Below the pieces are notes generated by a model, which ran no database searches, was not told the origin of the DNA, and worked only from the letters and a program-made list of their open reading frames with translations. From positions 9,588 to 73,587 of the forward strand of contig JBCCDU010000010.1 in the NCBI GenBank assembly GCA_039030715.1: a stretch of 64,000 nucleotides of DNA, in the 5' to 3' direction. This DNA comes from Thermohalobaculum sp039030715 (GTDB taxonomy: Bacteria; Pseudomonadota; Alphaproteobacteria; Rhodobacterales; Rhodobacteraceae). How positions within the stretch are numbered: position 1 is the first letter of the stretch; each line of letters starts with the position of its first letter. Made by a program: the position numbers and the translations under genes. This document shows positions 8,001 through 16,547 of this stretch, one piece after another.

Positions 8001-9639
8001 TCTGATTAACACGACGATCTACGGCAATATGACCGAGGCCTTCTTCCGCGACTCGGCCAATGGCAGTGGAGGCGGGATCTACAATACCGGCACGCTGTCG
8101 CTGCTGCAAAGCACGGTGACCGGCAACGCCGTCGAAGCTGCGTTCGAAACGGTATCCTATGGCGGTGGTATCTTCCAGAGCGAGACGACCGGATCCACGA
8201 CGTTGACCAACAGCATCGTCAGCGGCAACTCCGCCGGCGGCTATGGCTATGTGTTCAATGACGACGTGACGGGGGCCTATGCGCAGTCGGGCACGAATAT
8301 CGTTGGATCGCAGCTTCTAAGCGCAGGGCAGACGCCAACGGCCATCGATCCGGGTCAGATCTTTGCCGGTGGCCTGGCGGATAACGGCGGCGATGTTCAG
8401 ACAGTCGCCCTGCTGCGCGGTGGTGCGGCGATCGATGTGGGCGATGCTTCGCTGCTGCCGATGAACCTTGCCAACGATGCGCGCGGCGAAGGCTTCTCGC
8501 GCATCGTGGGGCCCACCGACGATGGGACCGAGCTGGATCTGGGCGCCTATGAGGAGCAGATCCCGGATCAGCCCTCGGTCGCGACCTTCGACAACTTCCT
8601 GCGTATCAACGAGGATGGCGTGAGCGTCACCGGCGCCATCGCCATCGACGACCCCGATGCGGGCGACACCCCGACCTTCTCGGGTGCCATCGGCACCGCA
8701 CTGGACGAGGATATCGGCGACCTCTTCGTCAATCATGACGGCGATACGGTGATCTTCGAGCTTGACGCCCCCACAGTGCAGAACCTCGATGCAGGGGATG
8801 TCCAAAATGTCCGCTACAGGGTCGAGGCGGATGACGGTACCCAGGCCACCATCACCATCAATGTGCGTGGCGCCGATGACGGCACCAACTTCTCCGAGAC
8901 GCTGAACGGCAGCTTCATCGGAGATTTCATCGACGGGTTGCGCGGTGCCGATACGATCAACGGCTTTGGCGGCGACGATACCCTGGTCGGCGGCACGGCT
9001 GGCGACACGCTGAACGGCGGCGGCGGATCGGACACGGCCTCCTTCCAGGGCTCGACCATCCGCAACGTGGCCGACCTGCAGGGCCTGCAGACCAATGTCG
9101 GCGACGCGGCGGGCGACGTCTATAACTCGATCGAGAATCTCGAGGGCGGCAATTTCATCGATGTCCTGTTCGGCGATCAGGGCGCCAATGTCATCTCCGG
9201 CGGGCGCGGCTCGGACCGGGTCACCGGCCGGGCGGGGGACGATACGTTGGATGGCGGGCTGGGCTTCGACAAGCTCTATGGCAATGCCGGGGTCGATGTG
9301 ATGACCGGCGGCGGCGGCAATGACCGCTTCATCTATTTCCAGGTCAGCGATACGGGCGTGGGGTCGGGCAATCGCGACATCATCACCGACTTCAACGCCA
9401 GCGGATCGGACCGGATCGAGATCAGCCGCTTCGACGCCGACGAGACCACGGGCGGCAACCAGACCTTCCAGTTCATCTCGACCAGCCAGTTCTCGGATGC
9501 CGGTCAGCTGCGCTTTTTCCAGGCGACGGCCCAGGGCATCACGGTGATCCTTGGCAATACCGACAACGACGCTGCGGCGGAGTTCCAGATCGAGTTGCAG
9601 GGTCTGGTGGACCTGGAGGCGGGCGACTTCGTGCTCTGA
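5035..9639 (+). CDS. Large secreted RTX protein with three CSLREA/beta-helix modules
   Basis: The 1,534-aa product looks like a type I-secreted surface or extracellular protein. It has three similar modules, starting near residues 1, 419 and 780. Each opens with a CSLREA-like segment ('LSLREALAIAN' in the third, 'TSLREALAIAE' in the first), continues with Asn/Gly-rich right-handed beta-helix repeats of the 'NNAALGGAIANEGTL' kind, and closes with a 'choice-of-anchor Q'-like end ('ELDLGAYEE'). A VCBS/cadherin-like domain follows (about 1180-1285), then RTX nonapeptides ('GGDDTLVGG', 'GGGGNDRFIYF') from about 1290. There is no N-terminal signal peptide, as expected for C-terminal secretion signals. 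Strong ribosome site at 5023-5030. No type I secretion genes are nearby. Its last 200 or so residues are paralogous to the RTX protein at 13818. Ligand or enzymatic activity is unknown. Confidence 0.88.
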   Translation: MAVLTVTTSDDIVDAFDGETSLREALAIAEGTAGLDIIEFEEFLGAITLTGGALTITDDVLIDGAREDGGTQAISGNNASRVFEVESGEVTFTDINVFYGMSNDAGGGLHVGSAADVTVLNSSFDNNNAALGGAIANEGTLRIERSEFFSNGATLAGGAIDSSGTLSIVDSLIRDNSADSGGSTDAGGGINTDGTTIIANTLISNNTGSLGGGIFQSGGDLTLLGTTLHGNNGLLGGGLNLRDGDLQVISSTITGNQATLGGGGLYLEGGLQSPTLQNSIISGNLGGSGEAEIDGSTTGGATEPDLVGRNIIGSNGYLLDTTAYTGIAPTDIFFEVDANGSGLLGDNGGFASTVALNPFFTPANLLRAFGGNYGELFPQDLADIDGDGVTNEALPRDANGGYREQGGDIEIGAVEAGGLVVNTLSSGSADDGLLSLAEAVALAEANDGADTITFSATLLDNRQPGDPRLEIALTGELAITTDITILGDIDGDGRGDVRLDGQDSTRHFLVDATGDLSIDGLVLANGNSSGLSTLFGDGGAVGNEGSFTATNTSFEGNNGGAYGGAFYNAGGTADLGNVTFLNNSATTTGGAIDNEGTLTVVNGTFVGNTAGNNGGAIQNNSGDTATILHSTFTGNTATSGDGGGLYDNSNGGLTLESSIVTGNTAGNSSADNVGGTITQVGYNIIGGTLTLEGAYDSTVNTAQLFDGAASGVGVAADHGGPVQTVALGPAIYFGNAITQTDDLDLDRDGDTAEVVDIAANGEARAPGSGSDLGAHVNSTRLVVTTLSNDAFDMGSLTDEINDGGGLSLREALAIANTTVAEEEIVFAAELAGGTINTNGSTLLITSSLSIDGDIDGDGSADITIDNGGHTRVVDIDNANVGLNGLVITGGNADLGAGIHASDVLLTISNSQITGNSAIESGAGLYLTLSDTTITSSTISDNDLRRDGEARGAGIFNDDLLTIDNSTISGNTSATSEGKGAGLYNSGTADLINTTIYGNMTEAFFRDSANGSGGGIYNTGTLSLLQSTVTGNAVEAAFETVSYGGGIFQSETTGSTTLTNSIVSGNSAGGYGYVFNDDVTGAYAQSGTNIVGSQLLSAGQTPTAIDPGQIFAGGLADNGGDVQTVALLRGGAAIDVGDASLLPMNLANDARGEGFSRIVGPTDDGTELDLGAYEEQIPDQPSVATFDNFLRINEDGVSVTGAIAIDDPDAGDTPTFSGAIGTALDEDIGDLFVNHDGDTVIFELDAPTVQNLDAGDVQNVRYRVEADDGTQATITINVRGADDGTNFSETLNGSFIGDFIDGLRGADTINGFGGDDTLVGGTAGDTLNGGGGSDTASFQGSTIRNVADLQGLQTNVGDAAGDVYNSIENLEGGNFIDVLFGDQGANVISGGRGSDRVTGRAGDDTLDGGLGFDKLYGNAGVDVMTGGGGNDRFIYFQVSDTGVGSGNRDIITDFNASGSDRIEISRFDADETTGGNQTFQFISTSQFSDAGQLRFFQATAQGITVILGNTDNDAAAEFQIELQGLVDLEAGDFVL

Positions 9640-9647
9640 CAACCGTA

Positions 9648-9672
9648 CCCCGCCATCGGTGCGATGGCGGGG
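9648..9672. terminator. Stem-loop between convergent RTX and haloperoxidase genes
   Basis: CCCCGCCATC (9648-9657), loop GGTGC, and GATGGCGGGG (9663-9672) form a perfect ten-base-pair stem. It lies between the convergent ends of the RTX gene (9639) and the haloperoxidase gene (9697), so it can serve as a shared terminator. There is no clear U-run on either side. Confidence 0.6.
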
Positions 9673-9696
9673 ATGTTTGCCGGTATCTTCACGCCG

Positions 9697-11796
9697 TCAG
9701 AGGTCTTCCGACAGCTCCGCCCCACTGACATGGCGCAGCCACCAGTCATTGGGCTGCACCGGGGCGCCATCGCGGTCCATGACCGACAGGGAGGGGCACG
9801 AGCCGCCCTCGCCCGAGATCGTGACCAGATCGCCGTCGAAGGATTTGAACGTGCTCTCAACCGTCTCGCCATAGGTCGGCGCCTGCTCCAGCAGGATCCC
9901 CGTGGCGATCCGCTCTCCCATCCGCAGGCTGTCGTAATAGTCCGAGTAATAGTGGACCCCGGCCATGTTCCGCCCGATGGAGATATTGGCCGCCAGCTTG
10001 TCCAGTTCTCCCTGGACGGTCAGCTTGTCCTTGAACTTCCTGTCCTTGGTCAGCTTGCTGCCATCCGCGGTGGGCACATAGACGATCGGCTTGCCGTCGC
10101 CATCGCAGAGCGGGCGTTCCACATGGCTGTCGCAATCCTCGAACATCTCGAAGAACGCCTTCAGCATGGTGACGCAGCCGCCCGCTACCGTCGCATGTCC
10201 CGCGCCATAGGCTGGATGCATGGGCGAGCCTTCGGGGAAGGCCATCGGCAACAGCAGGTTGCAGGTGTTGAACGCATCCGGCTTGACGCCCTTGGGCAGG
10301 CAGCCCTTGCCATCGCATTTTACGTTGCGCATATCGACCATCGCCGCGCCGTTCTGACCGGCATTGTGCTTGATGATCGCCTCCTGTATCTCCTTGGGGA
10401 TCTCGCCCAGCGACTTGTGGAAGGCGGGACCGGCACAGCCCAGCTTCTCGCTGATGCCGAGGCACGAGAGGGTGAAACGCCCGCCCATTACCTCGGGCCG
10501 CGCCCGGCGGTGATAGTTGAACTTCTGCCGGCGCACCGCCTTCAGGCACCGCGTCGCGACCTCGCAGACCAGGCTGAGGATATGCGGCCCGCCAAAGGTG
10601 GCAAACGCATCCCGGTTGCCCGACGGGCTGGGCTCCGGAAAGCCTTTCGAGGCCGGTATCCCCATCGCCAGCATGATCAGGCAGGCATTCAGATAGGCTT
10701 CGTACAGCGCATCGAAATGCACATAGGTCGCCAGATCGCGCGGCGTGGTGATGAAGCGGCGCTGCTCCTCGAACTGATCCGCCCCCCTGGTGTTCGCCCC
10801 GTTCTGCACATCCAGCCAGGAACACCAGTCGGTCATGTAGTCCAGGCAGTTCTTGTGGCTGAGCGTACGCTGATCGATGATCAGCGAGCCATAGGGGATG
10901 AACCCGTCCTGAAGGTCGAAGCTGGCCTGTTTCTGCGGGAAGTTGGATTTGTTGTTGCCCTTGCAGGCCAGCGAATCCGCACCGATCAGCATGAATTGCG
11001 AGATATAGGGCCCGACCAGCGCCCCCTTGGTCGATCCCCTGAACGCCGTCGCGGGCGTCAGCTTGCCGTCGGGCGAAAGGGTCCGCCCAAAGCGACGGTT
11101 CCGCTCGAACTGGTTGAGGCCCGTCTCGTCCGTCATATGCGGGGTCGAGGAGCAGACCTCCTTGCCCGAATAGAACGGCATCTTGTTCAGCGCATCGACG
11201 ACCTGCTTGGCCGACAGGATCGCCTCGCCCGGTTTCTCGGTCGAGGGGCAGAGCTTCTTGCCGCCCCCCTGGCAAATCTCGGTGAACGGGACATCGCGCA
11301 GCAGGGCCAGGCCATAGACCTCGGCCATCTCGGCGGCCAGTTCGGACGAGCCGACACGCGGGGCGGGCGCCATGCCCACGGCGCCGGCATCCGGCCCCTG
11401 AAGCTCATAAATATGCCCCGCACGCGGGCTTTCCCAGGACCGCCACGCAACCTTCTGCTTGCCGCCGCAGGTGATCTTGGTCGGGCAGTTGAACTTCACA
11501 TCGCGGTCTTTAGCGGTGCGGACGCCCTTCTCGAACCGGGTCCGGTCGGGCGCGTTGATCGCCTCGACGAAACACCTGTAGTCGTCCGCATCGTCCAATA
11601 CACCGCATTCGTCATGCAGCAGGCCCTTGGTGAAATTCGCGGGGTATTGAGGACCGTGATCGTTCTCTTCCTGATTGGTGCGCGTCTGTGCCTGGGGCGA
11701 AAGGCGCGAGATCTCGGTGGCCAGGTCCCGGACCCGTTTGGCCTCGCGGGCACGTTCCGAACCCGCAGGATCAGGCTCTGCAAAAGGCAGTTTCAT
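9697..11796 (-). CDS. Vanadium-dependent haloperoxidase
   Basis: This 699-aa protein has the layout of algal and cyanobacterial vanadium bromoperoxidases, which oxidise bromide or iodide with hydrogen peroxide. The vanadate site is visible: 'KFNYHRRARPE' supplies the Lys/Arg pair, 'HPAYGAGHATVAGG' supplies His534, and 'GRNMAGVHYYSDY' supplies Arg609 and His615, spaced as in the Corallina enzyme (Arg545/His551). The N-terminal segment with 'PANFTKGLLHD' is also typical. The usual Ser of the SGH motif is Ala here (GAGH). The start at 11796 is chosen because GGAGA sits just upstream; ATG at 11808 is an alternative. No signal peptide is seen. It lies alone between two RTX genes; a role in producing hypohalous acid for defence, or peroxide removal, is inference. 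Confidence 0.9.
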   Translation of the reverse strand: MKLPFAEPDPAGSERAREAKRVRDLATEISRLSPQAQTRTNQEENDHGPQYPANFTKGLLHDECGVLDDADDYRCFVEAINAPDRTRFEKGVRTAKDRDVKFNCPTKITCGGKQKVAWRSWESPRAGHIYELQGPDAGAVGMAPAPRVGSSELAAEMAEVYGLALLRDVPFTEICQGGGKKLCPSTEKPGEAILSAKQVVDALNKMPFYSGKEVCSSTPHMTDETGLNQFERNRRFGRTLSPDGKLTPATAFRGSTKGALVGPYISQFMLIGADSLACKGNNKSNFPQKQASFDLQDGFIPYGSLIIDQRTLSHKNCLDYMTDWCSWLDVQNGANTRGADQFEEQRRFITTPRDLATYVHFDALYEAYLNACLIMLAMGIPASKGFPEPSPSGNRDAFATFGGPHILSLVCEVATRCLKAVRRQKFNYHRRARPEVMGGRFTLSCLGISEKLGCAGPAFHKSLGEIPKEIQEAIIKHNAGQNGAAMVDMRNVKCDGKGCLPKGVKPDAFNTCNLLLPMAFPEGSPMHPAYGAGHATVAGGCVTMLKAFFEMFEDCDSHVERPLCDGDGKPIVYVPTADGSKLTKDRKFKDKLTVQGELDKLAANISIGRNMAGVHYYSDYYDSLRMGERIATGILLEQAPTYGETVESTFKSFDGDLVTISGEGGSCPSLSVMDRDGAPVQPNDWWLRHVSGAELSEDL

Positions 11797-12040
11797 AACA
11801 GTCTCCATCGCAACTGAACTCGGTGCCATCCGGGACTGCGCCTGCCTCAGCATCGCTTGGGGGAGTGTCCCGGAATGGCACAGAAATGCTCCGCTAAAGG
11901 TGATGGATTCGCTGTAAGAAGCCGCACAGCCAAAACCCGCAATCCGTGCTGTGGTCCGAGTCGCCTGCCATGTGGTGAAAATGCCGGCCAGGCCGCTGGA
12001 ATGTCTGAAGATCCGTTGCGCCGGGGCTGGAAAACAGAAC

Positions 12041-12070
12041 GATCGCGCCAGCCGGTGGACTGGCGCGATC
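12041..12070 (-). terminator. Terminator downstream of the flotillin remnant
   Basis: GATCGCGCCAG (12041-12051) pairs perfectly with CTGGCGCGATC (12060-12070) across an eight-base loop. Read on the minus strand it lies 19 bp after the flotillin stop and is followed by GTTCTGTTTT, a weak U-run. This fits a rho-independent terminator. The rest of 11854-12040 holds no gene that I can support. Confidence 0.6.
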
Positions 12071-12089
12071 CGGATCGGGTGATCGCGGC

Positions 12090-13385
12090 TCAGGCGTTCG
12101 GTGTCGGGGGCGGGGTTTCGGCCTCGCCCGAGGTTTCGGGGTCCGCGGCAAGGCCTTCCTGCGTGGCGACGATCCCGGCCAGGCCGCTTTCCAGGCTGAT
12201 GCCGACTTCCTCGCCCAGCTTCTTCAGCGCGGGCAACTGCACGGCCATGGCGCCGATCGCATCGACCGCCTGGGTCACCGGGCTGCCGCCAGGGCCGGAT
12301 GCCGCACCGGGCGTGCCGCCCCCGCCCAGGCCGGAGACCTGGTGGATCTTGATCGAGTCGATCTTCTCCGCCGGTTTGACCATCTGGGCCACGATATCGG
12401 GCAGCGCATCCAGGCGCGCGAGTTGCACTTTCATCGCGGCGATTTCGGCCGAGATCGCGTTTTCCGCGTCTACCAGCGCCCGGGTGCCCTCGGCTTCGGC
12501 CAGCTTGTCGGCCTTTTTCGCCTCGGCCTGGATCTTGATCGCGTCGGCCTTCGCGGTGGCTTCCTCTCGCACCGCTTCGGCGCGGTCTGCGGCGGCGTCT
12601 TTCTCGGCGGTGGCTTCCAGCCGGATGCGGGTCGCCAGTCGCTCCGCCTCGCGCTGGGCGTCGATCAGGGCGATCTGCTTGGTCCGCTCGGCCTCGGCCA
12701 CTTCGCGGGCAGTGGCGATCGCCTCGGCGGACTTGGCGGCTTCGGCGCGCGCGGTATCGGCCGAGGCGCGGGCGCGGCTCTCCTCCTCCGACTTGGTTGC
12801 AATGACGATCTGGCGTTCCTGATCGGCCACCTCGATCTGGCGCTCCTTGGCGATCTCGGCGGCGCGGATCGTTTCTTCGCGCGCAATTTCCGAGGCGCGG
12901 ATCTCGCGTTCCTTGGCGATCCGTGCCTGTTCGGCTTCCTGCTCTGCCTGGGCGCGGCGTCTTGCGATCTCGGCCTCCTGCGCCGCTCGCAGGGTCTCGA
13001 TCTCCTGGGTCTGCGCGATTTCCGCCTCGCGTTCCTCGCGATCGATCTGCAGCTTGCGCTTGGCGGCCTCCATCGCGGCCTGGCGCACCGCGGTGTCGGC
13101 TTCGGCATCGATCAACGCGCGCTTCTTCTTGGAATCCGCGATCACTTAGGCCAGTTGGCGCATCCCCACCGCGTTGAAGGCGTTATTCTCGTACAGGCTC
13201 TCGAACGGCGTCTGGTCCAGCCCAAAATCTCCATCGCCCCCCATCAGCGAGCCACCGACCATCGTCAGCGCCAGTTCGATGGCCAGCATGCCTGCCACGA
13301 TGCCCAGAGCGATGGCGAAAGGCAGCGATTGCGGGGCGAGCAGAATGTCCAGTGGTGTCAAATAGCCTCTCCAAAAACGCGGCAT
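12090..13385 (-). pseudogene. Fused remnant of a YqiJ-like membrane protein and a flotillin
   Basis: One reading frame is split by a single TAA (13146-13148). The upstream part (13149-13385, 79 codons) starts like YqiJ/NfeD-type membrane proteins ('LLAPQSLPFAIALGIVAGM', one membrane helix), then changes near 13205-13235 to flotillin-like sequence ('PFESLYENNAFNAVGMRQLA'). The downstream part (351 codons from a GTG at 13145) is the Ala/Glu/Arg-rich coiled-coil flotillin tail ('VIADSKKKRALIDAEADTA'). The membrane anchor and SPFH domain of the flotillin, and most of the YqiJ partner, are missing. The simplest reading is an in-frame deletion joining two adjacent genes, then a nonsense change, since GAA (Glu) to TAA would restore a continuous flotillin sequence. 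The first part may really begin at TTG 13361 behind GGAGAGG. The tail might still be translated from the GTG, but without the SPFH domain it cannot be a normal raft protein. Confidence 0.7.
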
Positions 13386-13431
13386 ATTGCCAAATAAGCC
13401 ATATTTCGCGTGATAATGTCAATTTCGACAT
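13381..13431. promoter_or_regulatory. AT-rich divergent promoter region with small inverted repeats
   Basis: The region between the flotillin-locus remnant and the HTH gene is much richer in A/T than its surroundings. It holds two short dyads: GGCA-tat-TGCC (13381-13391) and ATGTC-aatttc-GACAT (13416-13431). The latter is a plausible binding site for the divergently encoded XRE-type regulator. No experimental promoter match is claimed. Confidence 0.35.
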
Positions 13432-13461
13432 ATATAGTGTTAGATAACGAGAACTTTAAGA

Positions 13462-13725
13462 GTGTTGGGGTCGATTTTGATCCGAAGACAACAGATCTCC
13501 GCCGCCCGCGCGCTGCTCGGCTGGTCCCGTCAGGACCTGGCCGACCGTACCGGCGTATCGCTGCGTACCGTCGCACGATACGAGAGTGGCGAGGGCGATA
13601 TCACAACCTCCAAACTCGACCGGTTGGAGGACGCCCTGCTCGGCGAGGGCATCGATTTCATCAATGGCGGCGTGACGTTGGAGCGGTTGAAGCGCCAGCG
13701 GCGCCCCGCACCGCCCGAGGCGTGA
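13462..13725 (+). CDS. Small XRE-family helix-turn-helix regulator
   Basis: The 87-aa product is one HTH_3/XRE domain with a short tail. The motif runs from about residue 11 to 60: 'ISAARALLGWSRQDLADRTG' followed by 'VSLRTVARYESGEGDI', a clear Cro/CI-type helix-turn-helix. The tail ends 'LKRQRRPAPPEA'. The likely start is GTG 13462, or the TTG next to it, since the alignment begins soon after. It stands divergent from the broken flotillin locus and 92 bp before the second RTX gene, so it could control either. DNA binding is supported by the motif; the target is unknown. Confidence 0.8.
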   Translation: MLGSILIRRQQISAARALLGWSRQDLADRTGVSLRTVARYESGEGDITTSKLDRLEDALLGEGIDFINGGVTLERLKRQRRPAPPEA

Positions 13726-13817
13726 AAATGCGACCGACTGCATAGACGCGCCCCCTCCCATCCGTTAACTTTTCTCCGAATGCCGCAGGCGCGTGAGTTG
13801 CGTAGAAGGAGAATATT

Positions 13818-16538
13818 GTGCCCCAGATTTCAGCCAATCAGTCCGTTTCATTCGATCGCGACACGTTTCGACTGATCCTTGAAGAGAATACCACCTACAC
13901 GCTCACGCTGAATTCCGGCGGCAATATCATCAGCCAGGAGCTTTTGCTCTTCAGCCAGGACGAGCGGGGCCTCAGCGAGTTCTTCCTGCCCTATATCGGC
14001 CTGGGGGATGCGGGGTTCGACCGGGGCACGATCACGACGACATTCACCACCGTGCCGGGGCGCGACTATTTCGTCTCGTTCACCGGCGACAGTTTCGGCG
14101 ATGCCGACTATACGATCGAGCTGACCGAGATCGAGGACGACGCGCCGGACAACGAAACGACGACCCTGTCGCTCGCCCTCGGCGAAAGCCTGTCCGGCCT
14201 GTTCGAGACGGTCAGCGACCGCGACTGGATCCGCCTCGACACCGCACCGAACCAGAGCTTCCTGCTGAGTTCGAATTTCGGGTTCTTCAATGCCGGCCTG
14301 GCGGTGATCGGGATCGACGATGCGACCGGCGAGCTGGTCTCGGGCCCCGATTTCGGCTTCGGCACCGGCGGGACCGACGATGCGCTCGCGTTTTCCACTC
14401 TTCCCGGGGTGACCTATTACGCGGTCGTCAACAATCTCGGTCAATTGCTGCCCTTCAACGACGATCTCGACTGGGTGCTGAACCTGACCGCGCTGCCGAA
14501 CGATGCGCCGAACAACGCGACGACGACGCTGGAGGTCGCCGATGGCGAGACCCTGACCGTCCCGTTCGAGGCGCGCTCGGACACCGATTGGGTGCGCCTG
14601 GATGTAACCGCCGGTGACAGCTACGCGTTTTCGGTCGATCCCACCAACCCGCTGGTGCCGGGTATCCCTTCGCATCAGTTGCTGAAGGTCGATCCGGCGA
14701 CCGGGCAGATCGTGGACTCCAACGACCCGGTCGTGCCGGGCGCCTCGATCCTGGTCGGATCGCGCACATTCACGGCCGAGGCCGGGTTCGACTATTACGT
14801 CCGCCTGTTCGGCGATGCGTCCGGGGGCCTCTATGAAGTCTCGCTGTCGAGTTTCGCCGATGACGCGCCGGACAACATCTCCACCCCGCTCACCCTGACG
14901 CTGGACAACGATGTCAGCGGTCAGACGGACAGCGATTTCGAGCTGGACTATGTGCGCTTGGATCTGTCGCCCGGCGCCTCCTACATCATCGAGGGGTTCC
15001 GCGCCGTCGATGGCGAGGCGATCACCACTGTCGCCGATGTCAGCTTCTCGATTGTGTCGAGCGCCGAGCCCTCTGGCGAGGCCTTCGGGCGCCCCGCCCA
15101 ATTCGGCCTGTTCAGCAACGTGCTGCAGGGCTTCGGCGATGTCGGCGATGGCCGGCTGGACTATACCGTCGATGCGACGGGCGAGCTGATCCTCTCGCCC
15201 GAGGCAGGCGTCGACTATTTCGCCGTGGTCGAACGGCGCAGCAGCTTCAACGGCGAATACCTGCTGACTGCACGCGAGGCGCCGACCGACACGCCGGACA
15301 ACGCCAATACCCAGGTCGCGATCGTGCCCAACAGCACCATCCTGGGCCTGTTCGAGAGCAGGGAAGACCAGGACTGGGTGCGCATCGATGTCGAACCGGG
15401 CGAGACGGTGATGCTGCAACTGCGCGACTCGCTCGGCACTTCGCTCAGCGTCTATGCGGTGGACAACGAGGATGGTTCGGTCGAGCAGGTGTTTACCGGT
15501 GGCTTGAACCCGTTCAGTGACCGCACCGCCGCCGCCCAGGCCGTGGTCACGGGGCGGGAGGATGCGACCCTCTACATCCAGGTCACCAACAATCGCGGCG
15601 TCCAGACCACGACCTACACGCTGTCCTCGACCCCGATCGAGGACGACGTACCCGATGCGCCGAACGATGACTTCGTGCTGTTCGCGGCCGACAGCACGGA
15701 GGGCACCAACGATGTGGACTCTCTGACCGGGTCCAGCGCCGCGGATGTCCTCAACGGGCAGGGCGGCAATGACCGGATCTCGGGCCTCGGCGGTGATGAC
15801 ACGCTGGCGGGCGGCGCGGGGGACGACCGGCTGATCGGCGGCGGGGGCAATGACGACCTGATCGGCGGATCGGGCGATGATGTGCTGCTGGGCGGCATCG
15901 GCGGGGACCTGCTGGATGGCGGCGCCGGGCGCGACACGGCCAGCTATGCCGGCTCCTCGAGGCGCAATGTGGCCGATCTGCAGGGCAGCAATGCGGGCGA
16001 AGGCGACGCGGCAGGCGACCGTTTTCGCCGTGTCGAGGATCTGGAGGGCGGCAATTTCATCGACGTCCTGTTCGGCGATGCAGGCGACAATCTGGTGCGC
16101 GGCGGGCGCGGGGCCGACCGGGTGGCCGGACGCGCGGGCGACGACACGCTGGATGGCGGGGTCGGCTTCGACAAGCTCTATGGCAATGCGGGCCAGGACA
16201 TCATGACCGGCGGCGGCGGCAATGACCGCTTCATCTATTTCCGCGAGAGCGATAGCCGCGCGGGCAGCGCGACCCGCGACCGCATCACCGATTTCGACGC
16301 GGGCGACCGGATCGAGCTCAGCCGCCTGGATGCGGATACGACCTCGGGCGGGAACCAGGCTTTCGACTTCATCGAACGCGCCGGGTTCTCCGGCACGGCG
16401 GGCGAGCTGCGGTTCTTCACCTCCGCCGGCAGCAATCTCACGCTGATCCAGGCGGATACCGATGGCGATGCCAGCAGCGATTTCGAGATCCAGTTGACCG
16501 GCCTGGTCGATCTGGTTGCGGGTGACTTCGTGCTCTGA
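13818..16538 (+). CDS. Secreted RTX protein with PPC-like repeats
   Basis: This 906-aa protein starts at a GTG preceded by AGAAGGAGAA. Its first 620 residues contain about four repeats of 120-140 aa, introduced by 'DDAPDN' or 'PNDAPNN' linkers near residues 107, 226, 349 and 489. They resemble the pre-peptidase C-terminal (PPC) beta-sandwich: 'GLFETVSDRDWIRLD' and 'GLFESREDQDWVRIDVEPG'. About seven RTX nonapeptides follow (residues 636-720, for example 'GGDDTLAGGAGDDRLIGG'), then a serralysin-like C-terminal block ending 'VAGDFVL'. No catalytic domain or N-terminal signal is visible; export by a type I system is expected from the family. Its C-terminal block matches that of the 1,534-aa protein at 5035 almost motif for motif, so both probably use the same exporter. 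Confidence 0.87.
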   Translation: MPQISANQSVSFDRDTFRLILEENTTYTLTLNSGGNIISQELLLFSQDERGLSEFFLPYIGLGDAGFDRGTITTTFTTVPGRDYFVSFTGDSFGDADYTIELTEIEDDAPDNETTTLSLALGESLSGLFETVSDRDWIRLDTAPNQSFLLSSNFGFFNAGLAVIGIDDATGELVSGPDFGFGTGGTDDALAFSTLPGVTYYAVVNNLGQLLPFNDDLDWVLNLTALPNDAPNNATTTLEVADGETLTVPFEARSDTDWVRLDVTAGDSYAFSVDPTNPLVPGIPSHQLLKVDPATGQIVDSNDPVVPGASILVGSRTFTAEAGFDYYVRLFGDASGGLYEVSLSSFADDAPDNISTPLTLTLDNDVSGQTDSDFELDYVRLDLSPGASYIIEGFRAVDGEAITTVADVSFSIVSSAEPSGEAFGRPAQFGLFSNVLQGFGDVGDGRLDYTVDATGELILSPEAGVDYFAVVERRSSFNGEYLLTAREAPTDTPDNANTQVAIVPNSTILGLFESREDQDWVRIDVEPGETVMLQLRDSLGTSLSVYAVDNEDGSVEQVFTGGLNPFSDRTAAAQAVVTGREDATLYIQVTNNRGVQTTTYTLSSTPIEDDVPDAPNDDFVLFAADSTEGTNDVDSLTGSSAADVLNGQGGNDRISGLGGDDTLAGGAGDDRLIGGGGNDDLIGGSGDDVLLGGIGGDLLDGGAGRDTASYAGSSRRNVADLQGSNAGEGDAAGDRFRRVEDLEGGNFIDVLFGDAGDNLVRGGRGADRVAGRAGDDTLDGGVGFDKLYGNAGQDIMTGGGGNDRFIYFRESDSRAGSATRDRITDFDAGDRIELSRLDADTTSGGNQAFDFIERAGFSGTAGELRFFTSAGSNLTLIQADTDGDASSDFEIQLTGLVDLVAGDFVL

Positions 16539-16547
16539 GCGGGGTCT

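Noticed and set aside
6634..9642. Minus-strand frames opposite the first RTX gene
   Set aside because: They mirror the repetitive GGC/GAC codons of the beta-helix and RTX repeats and have no independent support.
9664..11817. 717-codon plus-strand frame opposite the haloperoxidase gene
   Set aside because: It is antisense to an intact vanadium haloperoxidase with all active-site motifs, and shows no family of its own.
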